Made by a program: the position numbers and the translations under genes. Below the pieces are notes generated by a model. The model searched no databases, was not told the origin of the DNA, and saw nothing but the letters and a program-made list of their open reading frames with translations. 64,000 nt of DNA, taken from positions 930,001 to 994,000 of the forward strand of contig JARFXM010000005.1 of the NCBI GenBank assembly GCA_029532625.1. Direction: 5' to 3'. Positions within the stretch are counted from its first letter, which is position 1. Every line of letters begins with the position of its first letter. Source of the DNA: Lomentospora prolificans. Its lineage: Eukaryota > Ascomycota > Sordariomycetes > Microascales > Microascaceae. Below are positions 1-9,298 of this stretch, piece by piece.

Positions 1-158
1 CGCGGCCGCCAGCCGACAGATCACGGGCTCGATAGACGACGCCGTAAGTACCTTACGAGGAGGGTGTCACAGTCAGCTACGCGTCCTTACAATCAAAATT
101 GTCATAGCTCAGTGTACTAACCTTCGCCGACCTTTTCAAGCTTCTGATAATTCTCCAT
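1..158 (-). CDS. cdc2: Cyclin-dependent kinase Cdc2/CDK1, N-terminal fragment
   Basis: This is the 5' end of the master cell-cycle Ser/Thr kinase. Exon 1 (122-158) encodes MENYQKLEKVGEG. A 70-nt intron (52-121; donor GTTAGT, branch GCTGAC, acceptor AAG) splits the glycine codon. Exon 2 runs to the window edge at 51 and reads TYGVVYRARDLSAGGR. Together they form the glycine-rich ATP loop GEGTYGVV with the inhibitory Thr-Tyr pair (T14/Y15 in the yeast and human proteins). The PSTAIRE helix and catalytic core lie outside the window. The gene is divergent from the ALKBH1-like gene across about 1.3 kb. The MENYxKLEKxGEGTYG start is diagnostic of CDK1 rather than of other CDKs. The fragment is complete at its N-terminus and truncated only by the window. 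Confidence 0.93.
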
Positions 159-1499
159 CGTAGCTATCCGTGTATCGGTTCGAAACGAGTTCGGGGATTG
201 GGTCGATCTTGTCGCAACGGCGGTGGATGGAGAGGGGCGTTTGGAATATTTGACTCCGAGAAGTTTGAGAGGGGGAGACAAAGAGAGCAAGAGAGACAAG
301 AAATCGAGTCCGAGGAAATGACCGATTGAACACTGGATCTGTCGTGCTGGTGGCTGTGTGCTAGGAGTGACTCCAGTCGTGAGGATTCCGAGAGGAAATG
401 AGGGGCAGAGTCCAGTGGCAGCTCCAAGAGGGAGATGGTAGGATCAAAAGAAAGCGGAAGGTGGAACAGTGGACAGCAGATGAAAGAAAGGGGACAATCA
501 GGACCTACTTCGGCTGCAGACAGCGATTCAAGAGCCTCACCACATAGCTGGGGATGTTAGGTAGGGAGTGGGTGGTGTTGTCGGGAGCAGGGATGAGGTT
601 CAAATTTCGGTCAGCGATTTTGTTTACCCACTAAAGCTGGTGGTATATTAGCAGCTGGCCTATGGCTGTTGTGTTCAGCGTCTGTTGATAAAAAACAATT
701 CCAGCCAGCTGGGCAACAGACCGCGTCGCTGACACGGTTGGGTGGCACCTGCCCCTTGGCCCGTGGCGCGGGGTTGAGCTTATCGATAAGGATAATGAGA
801 CGGAGGGGTGGAAAGAGGTCTTTTAAACCACAGCAACTTCTCTTTCAGCCTTTCGGGAACAACGAAATGCATATCTGGAGATGCTATTCAAAGTATTGAG
901 CTGGGTCATTTATACAGTACATACTGCGGGAGTATTCCGTTCGAATCAACCGTGAGAACACGGGCAAGCCCGATATGTAAAACGGATCACGGCGTAGGCT
1001 TGGCTTCAGACTGAGTCCCTCGTGTAGGAAACTGTAGCCTCGAGTCAACCAAATTTGTAATCTTCACACCCAGAGAAATTTGAAGAATAGTGTAAGAAAA
1101 TTAAGAAGGGCCAAGGTTGGAGCTAGAAATGTATATGTAAGAGAATCCGATCTCCTCAAAGTTCGGACCTACGATATTCTCCCAAGGAAGTTGGCGAAGA
1201 AGAGTACCTTGTTACACACGCCCCGGGGGTGCCTCTCCTAACCGACAGAAGCGCAAGAATTCTGCACAGAAAGTGCGACGCCGACCCTGGAAAAATTACG
1301 CCTACCCACTTTGATCCGGGAAGCATCGCGTGGTCTTATTCGATATCATATGCAGTTAGGCCCCGCCTCTGTTACAGTTCAGCGAAAAGTCCGGGGACCC
1401 TTCTATTACCCGTCTCTCGAAAAAACATCTTGATCGCCAAAGTGCCACTGCGCGTCATCTACCAGGGTTCGCCGACTCGCAGCCGCCCGCTGCCCCGCC
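159..1499. other. Intergenic region between divergent cdc2 and ALKBH1-like genes
   Basis: No coding sequence recognised. It must hold both promoters. A CCAGCTGG palindrome lies at 705-712 inside a GCCAGC-rich patch; the same motif recurs upstream of other genes in the window. Short ORFs here have no family resemblance and mostly lack ATG starts. Confidence 0.6.
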
Positions 1500-2601
1500 A
1501 TGAACCTCACAGAACTAGATGCCCACGAGCAACCGGCGGAGTGGTTGAAGTCCATATGGAAGGGGTTCTCTAAGACGGAGCATGGAGAACTAGACAAGAG
1601 CCCTCTCATCACGGACCCTAGGTCGCCGGATCATCTACCCCGCCTCCGCCAGACCGGCTCAATCACAGGGGCCCAGGTATCAAAGGCCTATTCTCATCTA
1701 GACCTCCCATCCCAGGACCGACCAGATGTCCCGATATATCAACACCCTCTAGTCCCGGGTAAGTCTCATAAACTCAACGATGGTGCACAACCTGGAATGC
1801 TAAACATGAGCAGGGCTTCTTATAATACCAAATCTCCTCGGCCCGGAAGTCCAGCAAATTCTGCTCTCCCGCATGATTCACAGGGATCTCAGCAACCCCA
1901 AGCACCAAACAAATCTTCACCTTCACTACGACCTCCCTTACCCCAAGGATGACTCCTCGCCAGAAGCGACATCTCTCTTTACTTATCCGCCGGACTCCAC
2001 TGTCCGCTTCGAACCCAAGGACCCCTCCGTCCACAAGCCTCTCTCCATCAAGCAGGTTATGGAGCGTCGCCTCCACTGGGTAACCCTCGGCGGCCAATAC
2101 GACTGGACAAACCGCGTGTATCCTAGCGAAGAGCCTCCAGCGTTCCCACCCGATCTTGCGGGCTTTCTAGAGAGTCTCTTCCCGGAGACGGTCGCTCAGG
2201 CGGCTATCTTGAACTTTTACACGCCGGGAGACACGATGATGCTGCATCGTGACGTGAGCGAGGAGACAGACAAGGGCTTGATTAGTCTCAGCATGGGATG
2301 CGACGGGCTGTTCATGATTACACCCAACGATATCAAAGAGCCCACCCCAAAGGAAAATGGGGCAGATGAGCAATCAGCGGAAGATCTTCCATACTTGCTT
2401 CTACGAATACGGTCTGGAGATGCGATTTACATGACACAGGAGTCTAGATATGCATGGCATGGTGTCCCCAAGGTGCTGAAAGGATCATGTCCTGATTTCC
2501 TTGCTGACTGGCCAGCGGAGGAAGACGGTAAATATGAGGGCTGGAAAGGCTGGATCAAGAATAAGCGAATAAACCTCAATGTAAGGCAGATGAGGGACTG
2601 A
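1500..2601 (+). CDS. AlkB-type 2-oxoglutarate/Fe(II) dioxygenase (ALKBH1-like)
   Basis: Predicted nucleic-acid dioxygenase of 348 aa. Exons are 1500-1758 and 1814-2601. The 55-nt intron has a GTAAGT donor and CAG acceptor and splits a glycine codon, giving the joined segment PGLLIIPNLLGPE, typical of the domain start. Visible active-site residues are the iron ligands His231 and Asp233 (motif MMLHRDVSEE), the distal His302 (YAWHGVP), and the C-terminal arginine of NLNVRQM (Arg344) that would bind 2-oxoglutarate. The motif FYTPGDTMMLHRDVSEE and the following SMGCDGLFM are those of fungal ALKBH1 homologues. Family members oxidise methylated bases or tRNA; the substrate cannot be read from sequence. 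It is upstream of, and co-oriented with, the MET10 gene, with no sign of co-regulation. Confidence 0.9.
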
Positions 2602-3477
2602 GCGTGCTCGATAAGAGTCACCCCAACCTCTGTTTCCACTAATCCTTTATGAATAGACTTATATATGACGAAAAGAATAGCACATATCTCATTTCAGTAA
2701 CATGACGAGCTTGTCATTTCGAGACACCGTGGACTGGGTGAAGGTGCTGCTGGGCCCCCCACGGGCTTAAGTAATACACGAGCCCAAATTCAATTGCTTG
2801 TTGTACTACCTTGGTAGTGTACTTCGTAATATGGAGTCCCCCCACTAGTTGTGGCACGCACTTGCTCGACATGTGCGATTGCGTGCTCAGTGATCGAGAA
2901 TCAAAAATGATTACTCATTGTGAAACCGACCAATAGGAACTCGCGATTAATTGCCACTCCGGCTGTCAAGGGTCCTTTTCTCGAAATGTCCCGATTGGGT
3001 TAGTCCCAAATTGCGTGATCTCTGTTTGAGCGGACCATGAAGCAATTTTCGCCTAGGATTTGCGGAGACTCCAAGAGAAAAAAAAGTTTCCAGCGGTTGG
3101 GAAGGAGGCGATTTGTAAGTTGGTACGGCAATCGGCATGGTATTGCTGCTGGTGTCGGTTGTACACATATTTGTAGGGGTCCTTCATACGGTTCGGCTTC
3201 TCTCTTTAATACCTCAAATAAAACCTTCATTCGTTTCTCCCTCTCTCTCTCCTTGACCTTTTGGCTGACTGTCGTAAACTCCCCCTTGTCTTGAACTTTC
3301 TGGCAGGTTTGCTCTGCCCGGGGATCGTTTCAGCTGAATTGTAACTTGACTTGCGTTTGCCTCTCGGTTCCGGTCTTCCTCCGAGTGTCGAGACTTTTCC
3401 CGTTTTCCTCTTCTGCCACCTCGAATTCAGAATCACCAATTCCTCTCATAGATAAAGTTGCTCAGAGCGGCCGAGCG
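2602..3477. other. Intergenic region and MET10 5' leader
   Basis: No gene seen. The CT-rich tract near 3236-3260 and the open frame from 3346 belong to the leader of the sulfite reductase gene. That upstream frame has no ATG before 3478. Confidence 0.5.
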
Positions 3478-6400
3478 ATGCATTTCAAGCTTCAGGAAGG
3501 AGCCGGCGGCGTCCAGGCCAGCACCGATGCTCCCGCCTTCAGCTCCGTCTCCTCGACTCTCCCCTTCGGCCAGCGCGTGCCCCTCCCTTACATCTCGGGC
3601 CCGAGCTATGTGACAGCTCAGCTGCTCGTCCAGCAGATCGCTTACAAGCTCTCCGACAAGATCTTTTCTTATTCTCCCGAGACCTTTGATCTTGATGTCG
3701 CCGCCAAGGACTGGGCGTCTAAGGAGGAGAAGAACATCCATGGCTACCCCACCACTGTCCTTCCCCTCCAGACCAGGACCGGTGCCGGTGCTTTTGCTCT
3801 CGGCTACATCTTTTCTCCCGACTTTGAACTGAGCAAGCGCCATATCCCTCAGACTCTTCTCGTCACCTCCGGCAGCCTCCGTCACCTTCGTGGCACTCTC
3901 GACCAGCTCTCTCTCCTTTACGGAGTCTCGAGCCCCGTTGTCGCCCATGTTGCCGCTGCCGACTACTCCAGCAGCAATGGCCTCATTACTGAGTACGATA
4001 GCGCTCTCCGGATCGCCGAGGACCTTGGTCTTGGTCTTGTCTCCAGCTTCTCTGCCTATGAGACGCAGCACATGTCCATCTTTGCGACCCTGATGGCGAG
4101 CCTTATCCCCACCCTCCACGTCTACGACGGTGTTCGCATGACCCGCGAGACTCTTCGTGTTGTCGATGCCTTGGGTGAAAGCGGCATTGCCGATATCTTC
4201 TCCAAGATCTCCAAAGAGGTTTCCTCTCTGAACAAGAGGCTTGACGTCTCCGGAAAAGTTGTTGAGCTCCTCCGAAAGTTCAACGATGAGCTTGGAACGG
4301 CCTATGACCTCTTCGAGTACACCGGCCACAAGGATGCTGAGCAGGTCCTTGTCGTCTTCGGAAGCACCGAGGCGCAGTTGGCTACCCAGATTGTCAACAA
4401 GCTCGCTTCTGGCGGTGCCAAGGTTGGCGTCGTCAAGGTCCGTGTCTACCGACCCTTCGTCGAGGAGGAGTTCCTCAAGGTTCTCCCCCAGTCTGCCAAG
4501 AACATTGTTGTGCTGGGCCAGGTCACCTCCGAAGCCGCCGTGAACGATATCTGCGCGCAGTCTTCACTCTATACAGACGTTCTTGCCGCCGCCACCTTCT
4601 CCGACAAGTTCGCTACCGAGCCCAAGGTTTCAGAGTTTAAGTACTCCGCCTCTGCCCTCCTTACCCCTGCCTTCTTCACTGAGGTCGTGCGCAAGTACAC
4701 CGATATCACCGTAGAGGATGATGTCGTTTCTGAGGTCCAGGCTCACCAGTACACTTTCTGGGATCTTGATGATTCCGCCGTCATTAGCACTCCTACTATC
4801 CTCGCAAACCTCTTCTCCCGCGAGTCGACTGACAACATCTACCTCCACGAGACCTACGACAGTCTTGTGCAGGGCGGCATTGTCCGTACCGATATTCGCA
4901 GCTCCAAGAAGACCATCGAAGCGCCCTACCAGATTGGCCAAGCCAATGTCGCCGTCATTGGTGACGAGAAGCTTCTGAAGGATCTTGCCATCTCCAAGAG
5001 CGTCAAGCAGGACGCCCACATCATCATCAAGCTTCCTAACTTCAAGGAGGAGGATGTTGAGAAGCGACTCCCCGTTCATCTCCGCAAGGATATCCACGAC
5101 AAGAACGTTGATATTTACGCCCTTGATACCGCTCTTGCTCCCGAGCTTGAGGGTGATGCCGTTGGCAGCAGGCTCCTTCTCGAGCTTGCCTTTATCAAGG
5201 TTGCTCGTCCTGACATCTCTCCCGAGGAGATCAGCAAGCTCATCCTTGCTGAGGGTAGCCAAACCCCTCTCCAGGACTGGGTTGGCGTAGTCAATGCTTG
5301 TCTCCGTAAGATCGAGGTGGCCCAGGCCTGGGCTGAGATCCCCGAGGACACTGTTGAGCCCCGCCTTCTGGAGACCGCTAAGCCTTACAGCTTCGTCGGC
5401 TTCCAGAAGGAGGAGCCCGTTGAGAAGCCCGCCTTGAGCGATTGGCAGGCTGCCGCCAAGGGCTTGGCTTTCAAGGAGGCTTATGGCACGAAGATAACCC
5501 TCCGCCCCGACCTCCCTGTAAAGACTTCCACCGTCACTGTCAAGGAGAACCGTCGTCTTACCCCCAGCACCTATGACCGCAACATTTTCCACATTGAGTT
5601 CGATCTCGGCGATTCGGGTGTCACGTACAAGATCGGAGAGGCTCTCGGTATCCACGCCGAGAATGACAAGGAGGACGTTGAGGACTTTATCAACTTCTAT
5701 GGTCTCAACCCTGATGAGCTTGTCCAGGTGCCTAGCCGCGAGGACGCCGCCGTCTACGACACGCGTACCGTGTACCAGGCGCTTGTTCAGAACGTCGACA
5801 TCCTTGGAAAGGTGCCCAAGCGCTTCTACGAGGCTCTCGCCGAGTTCGCCACCGACGAGAAAGAGAAGGCCAAGCTCACCGCTCTTGGTAGCCAGGAGGG
5901 CGCCGAGGAGTTCAAGAGGCGATCCGAGACTGACACCGTCACGTATGTCGACATCCTCAAGGAGTTCAAGTCTGCCCATCCTAGCTTCCATGATCTCGTT
6001 CGCATTGTCGCTCCTCTTCAGAGGCGTGAGTACTCCATCGCTTCGGCCCAGGCTGTCACTCCCAATAGCGTGACTCTCATGATTGTCGTCGTCGATTGGG
6101 TCGATCCTCAAGGCCGCAGGCGTCTTGGCCAGGCGACTCGCTACCTCCACCGTCTCAGGCCAGGTGCCAAGGTTACCGTATCCGTCAAGCCTTCGGTTAT
6201 GAAGCTCCCCACCGAGGACACTGCTCCTCTCATCATGGCTGGTCTCGGTACCGGTCTTGCCCCCTTCCGCGCTTTTGTCCAGTATCGCGCCATGCAAAAG
6301 GCTCAGGGCAAGGAGATCGGTTCCATCCTGCTCTACCTCGGCTCTCGTCACCAGCGCGAGGAATACCTCTACGGAGAGGAGTGGGAGGCGTACCTCGATG

Positions 6401-6684
6401 CCGGAGTCATTACGCTCCTTGGTGCAGCGTTCTCGCGTGACCAGCCCCAGAAGATCTACATCCAAGATCGCATGCGCCAGACGATGCGCGATATCGTCAA
6501 GGCTTACATCACCGAGAAGGGCTCATTCTACCTGTGTGGTCCTACCTGGCCTGTACCTGACGTGACTGAGGTGCTTGAGGAGGCCATCCGCGAGGAGGCT
6601 AAGGCTGCTGGCCGAAAGGTCGACTCCAGGACTGAGATTGAAAGGTTGAAGGAGGAGGGACGCTATGTTCTCGAGGTCTACTAA
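3478..6684 (+). CDS. met10: Sulfite reductase (NADPH) flavoprotein alpha subunit
   Basis: Assimilatory sulfite reductase flavoprotein, the electron-supplying subunit that passes electrons from NADPH to the sirohaem subunit for reduction of sulfite to sulfide in the cytosol. It is intronless and 1068 aa, close to yeast Met10 (about 1035 aa). The first ATG is at 3478 (MHFKLQEGAGG); the open frame extends upstream without an ATG. The N-terminal half resembles the pyruvate:ferredoxin-oxidoreductase-like region of this family. The C-terminal third has the FAD-binding motif RREYSIAS (about 849-856) and the NADPH-binding motif GLGTGLAPFR (about 922-931), and ends in an aromatic residue (EVY), as ferredoxin-reductase-like modules do. 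Codon use is strongly C-ending, suggesting high expression. This strong bias also creates a 611-codon open frame on the opposite strand, which I treat as a shadow. Confidence 0.95.
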   Translation: MHFKLQEGAGGVQASTDAPAFSSVSSTLPFGQRVPLPYISGPSYVTAQLLVQQIAYKLSDKIFSYSPETFDLDVAAKDWASKEEKNIHGYPTTVLPLQTRTGAGAFALGYIFSPDFELSKRHIPQTLLVTSGSLRHLRGTLDQLSLLYGVSSPVVAHVAAADYSSSNGLITEYDSALRIAEDLGLGLVSSFSAYETQHMSIFATLMASLIPTLHVYDGVRMTRETLRVVDALGESGIADIFSKISKEVSSLNKRLDVSGKVVELLRKFNDELGTAYDLFEYTGHKDAEQVLVVFGSTEAQLATQIVNKLASGGAKVGVVKVRVYRPFVEEEFLKVLPQSAKNIVVLGQVTSEAAVNDICAQSSLYTDVLAAATFSDKFATEPKVSEFKYSASALLTPAFFTEVVRKYTDITVEDDVVSEVQAHQYTFWDLDDSAVISTPTILANLFSRESTDNIYLHETYDSLVQGGIVRTDIRSSKKTIEAPYQIGQANVAVIGDEKLLKDLAISKSVKQDAHIIIKLPNFKEEDVEKRLPVHLRKDIHDKNVDIYALDTALAPELEGDAVGSRLLLELAFIKVARPDISPEEISKLILAEGSQTPLQDWVGVVNACLRKIEVAQAWAEIPEDTVEPRLLETAKPYSFVGFQKEEPVEKPALSDWQAAAKGLAFKEAYGTKITLRPDLPVKTSTVTVKENRRLTPSTYDRNIFHIEFDLGDSGVTYKIGEALGIHAENDKEDVEDFINFYGLNPDELVQVPSREDAAVYDTRTVYQALVQNVDILGKVPKRFYEALAEFATDEKEKAKLTALGSQEGAEEFKRRSETDTVTYVDILKEFKSAHPSFHDLVRIVAPLQRREYSIASAQAVTPNSVTLMIVVVDWVDPQGRRRLGQATRYLHRLRPGAKVTVSVKPSVMKLPTEDTAPLIMAGLGTGLAPFRAFVQYRAMQKAQGKEIGSILLYLGSRHQREEYLYGEEWEAYLDAGVITLLGAAFSRDQPQKIYIQDRMRQTMRDIVKAYITEKGSFYLCGPTWPVPDVTEVLEEAIREEAKAAGRKVDSRTEIERLKEEGRYVLEVY

Positions 6685-7115
6685 ATGCGTGATGCGTTGG
6701 AAAAGCGAGTTTTAATGGGTTTGATGACTTGGAAGTCTGTTGTCGTGTTGATTAGCATTGGGATAGTAGTCGTATGATGATATTCTTTGGATTCCCAGAC
6801 GATGTTTGGTAGGAATATATTTTTTACTGGAAAAATTTGAGCGAATGACCTGTGACCGGACCAAGTGTAGTGCTCTCTCCTCTGATGCGGGGACCGACGA
6901 TGTGCCGGTCCTAGCCACTGCCACCCGAGCCACCGGGCGGGCGCTCTCTTATTTTGAGGAGATCAATGATTGGCGAAAGCGCATTGCTTCTTGTGTTTGC
7001 AAACAAGGCCGCTATCGGTTTTTTTGACCCTAGAAAAAAAAGAGAATACCGATAAAAACCGGCAAGAACGCGACCCTGTTAAAAGTACACCAAGCAAGCA
7101 TCGGCCTGCTGATGC
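6685..7115. other. Intergenic, 3' flank of MET10
   Basis: Nothing recognised between the MET10 stop and the terminator of the minus-strand tRNA. Confidence 0.5.
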
Positions 7116-7120
7116 AAAAA
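7116..7120 (-). terminator. RNA polymerase III terminator of tRNA-Asp
   Basis: A run of five T on the minus strand starts 5 nt beyond the discriminator base of the tRNA, the normal Pol III stop. Confidence 0.8.
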
Positions 7121-7124
7121 GCAA

Positions 7125-7206
7125 CTCTCCCTCGGGGAATCGAACCCCGGCCACCTGCGACTTGCTCGATGACAAGCAGGTATCCTGACCACTAGACCAA
7201 GGAAGA
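7125..7206 (-). tRNA. tRNA-Asp (GTC) with a 10-nt intron
   Basis: It folds as a full cloverleaf: a 7-bp acceptor TCTTCCT/AGGGAGA (one G-U pair), D arm GTCT/GGAT, anticodon stem CCTGC/GCAGG, and a 5-bp T stem CGGGG/CCCCG around TTCGATT. The anticodon GTC is at 7171-7173 (plus CGA... strand GAC). The discriminator base is G, the tRNA-Asp identity base. The anticodon loop is 10 nt too long. Removing 7160-7169, starting after position 37 where eukaryotic tRNA introns sit, restores a 7-nt loop TTGTCAC and a 72-nt mature tRNA. CCA is not encoded, as expected for a nuclear gene. Confidence 0.93.
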
Positions 7207-7657
7207 TCTTCCGTGATTTGTTGAAAATCACTCCGCTATTTAGGCTATAAGAAGGTATTACTCATACTGACTTGCCATGGCTTTGCTCCAACTACCACCA
7301 GCGGACTCTCTGCCTAAGCAGTAACGAAAAAACCGCCTCAGACCTCTCAATCAGGTTCTGGAAATTCAAATATTGAAACGACAAGCGCCTCATTCACGCT
7401 TATGCATTTAGAATAAAAGAAAGTAGTCCTACGCGATGGCTCGTTGCCGTTGACTAGCTGTGACGCCACCATCATCGAGGTGTGACGGAGTAATTTCTCA
7501 CACTGTACAACACCCGGCTTTTCTCCAAGCCAACACGGAGGCGCATCAAAACTCACCCTCTGGTATACCACAATCGAACTCCCTGCTCGCCTGACCAACC
7601 CAGATCTCTACCAATCTCTACTATGCGATATCGGTAGCCGCAGTTTTACCCCAAAGC
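7207..7657. other. Intergenic, promoter side of EngB-like gene
   Basis: No gene seen. It contains the 5' flank of the tRNA on one side and of the GTPase gene on the other. Confidence 0.5.
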
Positions 7658-8725
7658 ATGGCGCTCCGGCACCCCCGCGACTTCCTCGCGATCCCGCAAG
7701 CCCTCCGCTCCCTCGTCATATCTCACCTCCTCTCGCCGCCCTGCTATCGACGCACCTACTCGACGACCCCTCTGCCGACCCGTGAGTCCCTCCTCGGCCT
7801 GTGGACCTCCCCGAGCATTAACCTTACGCCGCCGCCAAACCCTTTTTCCCTGCCTGTCTTAAACTACGATGCGCGGCCCGCCGACCTTCGAACCGCGGCC
7901 GACTTCTTCCTGAAGCAGAAGCCGAGCTTCGTGTACTCGGCCGTGAACTGGCGGAGCCACCAGGTCAATTACTACGTACCGGAAATATGCGTCCTAGGCT
8001 GCTCCAACGCAGGGAAATCTACATTCATAAATGCGCTGCTGGGGACGACTTTAGCGCGCAGCAGTTCGCATCCCGGAAGCACGAGGGAGATGAACGCCTA
8101 TACCACGGGCCCCATCGTCAAGCGCAAAGTCGTCAAAAACCAAAACGCAAAGACACCGAATAAGATGGATTTGCTACGCAGCCTCGTCGTCATGGACACC
8201 CCCGGCTACGGATTCAACAGCGTCAAGGAATGGGGCCAGCAGATCGAGGAATACCTCCAGCGCCGCACCATGCTAAAGGGCGTAGTCTTGCTGTTGAGAA
8301 GTGATATCCCGCTTACGAGCTGGGACACGGAGGTGCTAGAGTTCCTCGCGCACCACCAGAAGAAGACGATGATTATCTTAACGAGAGCGGATAGGTGCGG
8401 GGAGGGAAAGTGGTCTAAGACGTGCACGGAGCGGTACGAGCAGGTTAGGGAACTTATAGAGAACCCGCGCAAGGGGAAGCCGCAGGGCGATTGGACACCA
8501 GAAGTCTGCATCACAGCAGCGGGAATGGCAGAAGGTGGCTTCGTCAAGAAGTCGAAGCTAAAGAAGACACCCGCAAGGGAAGAGGCTGGTATGGGTGGTG
8601 CGAGGATAGCGGTGCTGAAGCTTGCCGGCTTACTTGGAGAGGAGGCGGAGAAGAAGGAGCCCACTCCTGAACCTTGGGTTGGAAAGACTATATCGTGGGA
8701 TGACATCCCGGTCAAGGGTGGTTGA
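7658..8725 (+). CDS. EngB/YihA-family GTP-binding protein, probably mitochondrial
   Basis: TRAFAC-class GTPase of the EngB (YsxC/YihA) family, which assists large ribosomal subunit assembly in bacteria. The fungal versions are predicted to act on mitoribosomes. It is intronless, 355 aa, with the ATG at 7658. Visible motifs are G1 GCSNAGKST (114-122), the switch region with HPGSTREMNAY around 138-148, G3 DTPGYG (180-185) and G4 TRAD (242-245, where TKAD is commoner). The first 40 residues are Arg/Ser/Leu-rich with no acidic cluster before the GTPase fold and end in RRTYSTTPLP, consistent with a mitochondrial presequence (inference). The C-terminus past residue 265 is Lys/Glu-rich and not conserved. 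It is convergent with the cellobiohydrolase gene. Confidence 0.88.
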   Translation: MALRHPRDFLAIPQALRSLVISHLLSPPCYRRTYSTTPLPTRESLLGLWTSPSINLTPPPNPFSLPVLNYDARPADLRTAADFFLKQKPSFVYSAVNWRSHQVNYYVPEICVLGCSNAGKSTFINALLGTTLARSSSHPGSTREMNAYTTGPIVKRKVVKNQNAKTPNKMDLLRSLVVMDTPGYGFNSVKEWGQQIEEYLQRRTMLKGVVLLLRSDIPLTSWDTEVLEFLAHHQKKTMIILTRADRCGEGKWSKTCTERYEQVRELIENPRKGKPQGDWTPEVCITAAGMAEGGFVKKSKLKKTPAREEAGMGGARIAVLKLAGLLGEEAEKKEPTPEPWVGKTISWDDIPVKGG

Positions 8726-9298
8726 ACACAATTGACTGCTATGTCGCGCAGAGGCTAGCCAACGAGCAAAGGGCGTGAGCCCAGTTTTGTATAGTATTGG
8801 GGTGTTTTACAGCCTGCCGTGTAAACTAAAAGGATAGACTTATCCCATTTGTACTATTGTTAAAAATAAAAAAATAAAAAAATAAAAAAATAAAAATAAA
8901 AATAAAAAATAAAAATAAAGATAAAAAATCAACATAAACCCGACAAGAGATCGGGCCGGGATGCCGAAAGGTAATTTAAGCTAGACTCTTCTCACTTTTC
9001 GATGTCTCATGGGAGTACTTAACACCACCGCCTCACACTCTTACCGCCCCGGCTATCTTCGTTCGGCGGCCCTAATACAGGTCTACAACACGAGCGGTTC
9101 CCCATAAGCCGCGACATTACAGGTTTGGTAGACCATAAAGCCCGCAGCGGATACTTCGCAGAAACTCTATTGAAATGAAAGAAATATTTACATGCAGAGG
9201 AATAGTCCCGCCTATTCCGATGAACCATGGCTTCATGTACAATGTCCATTGGCCGTCCCCTTCGTCTTAATCTTGCATTTCTTCATGATATCATTGCT
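8726..9298. other. Convergent 3' region between EngB-like and GH7 genes
   Basis: Holds the 3' ends of both genes and an A/T-rich low-complexity run (8861-8930). No additional gene. Confidence 0.6.
8861..8930. repeat. A-rich low-complexity tandem (AAAAAT-like units)
   Basis: About 70 bp of degenerate TAAAAA/TAAAAAA units in the convergent 3' region; no coding potential. Confidence 0.9.

Noticed and set aside
3433..4329. 298-codon minus-strand frame at the start of MET10
   Set aside because: Antisense shadow, no ATG-plus-promoter context and no motif.
4630..6465. 611-codon open frame on the minus strand across MET10
   Set aside because: It lies entirely opposite a conserved, C-ending-codon gene. 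Such bias suppresses stops in the antisense frame; its Leu/Gly/Asp-rich composition has no motif.
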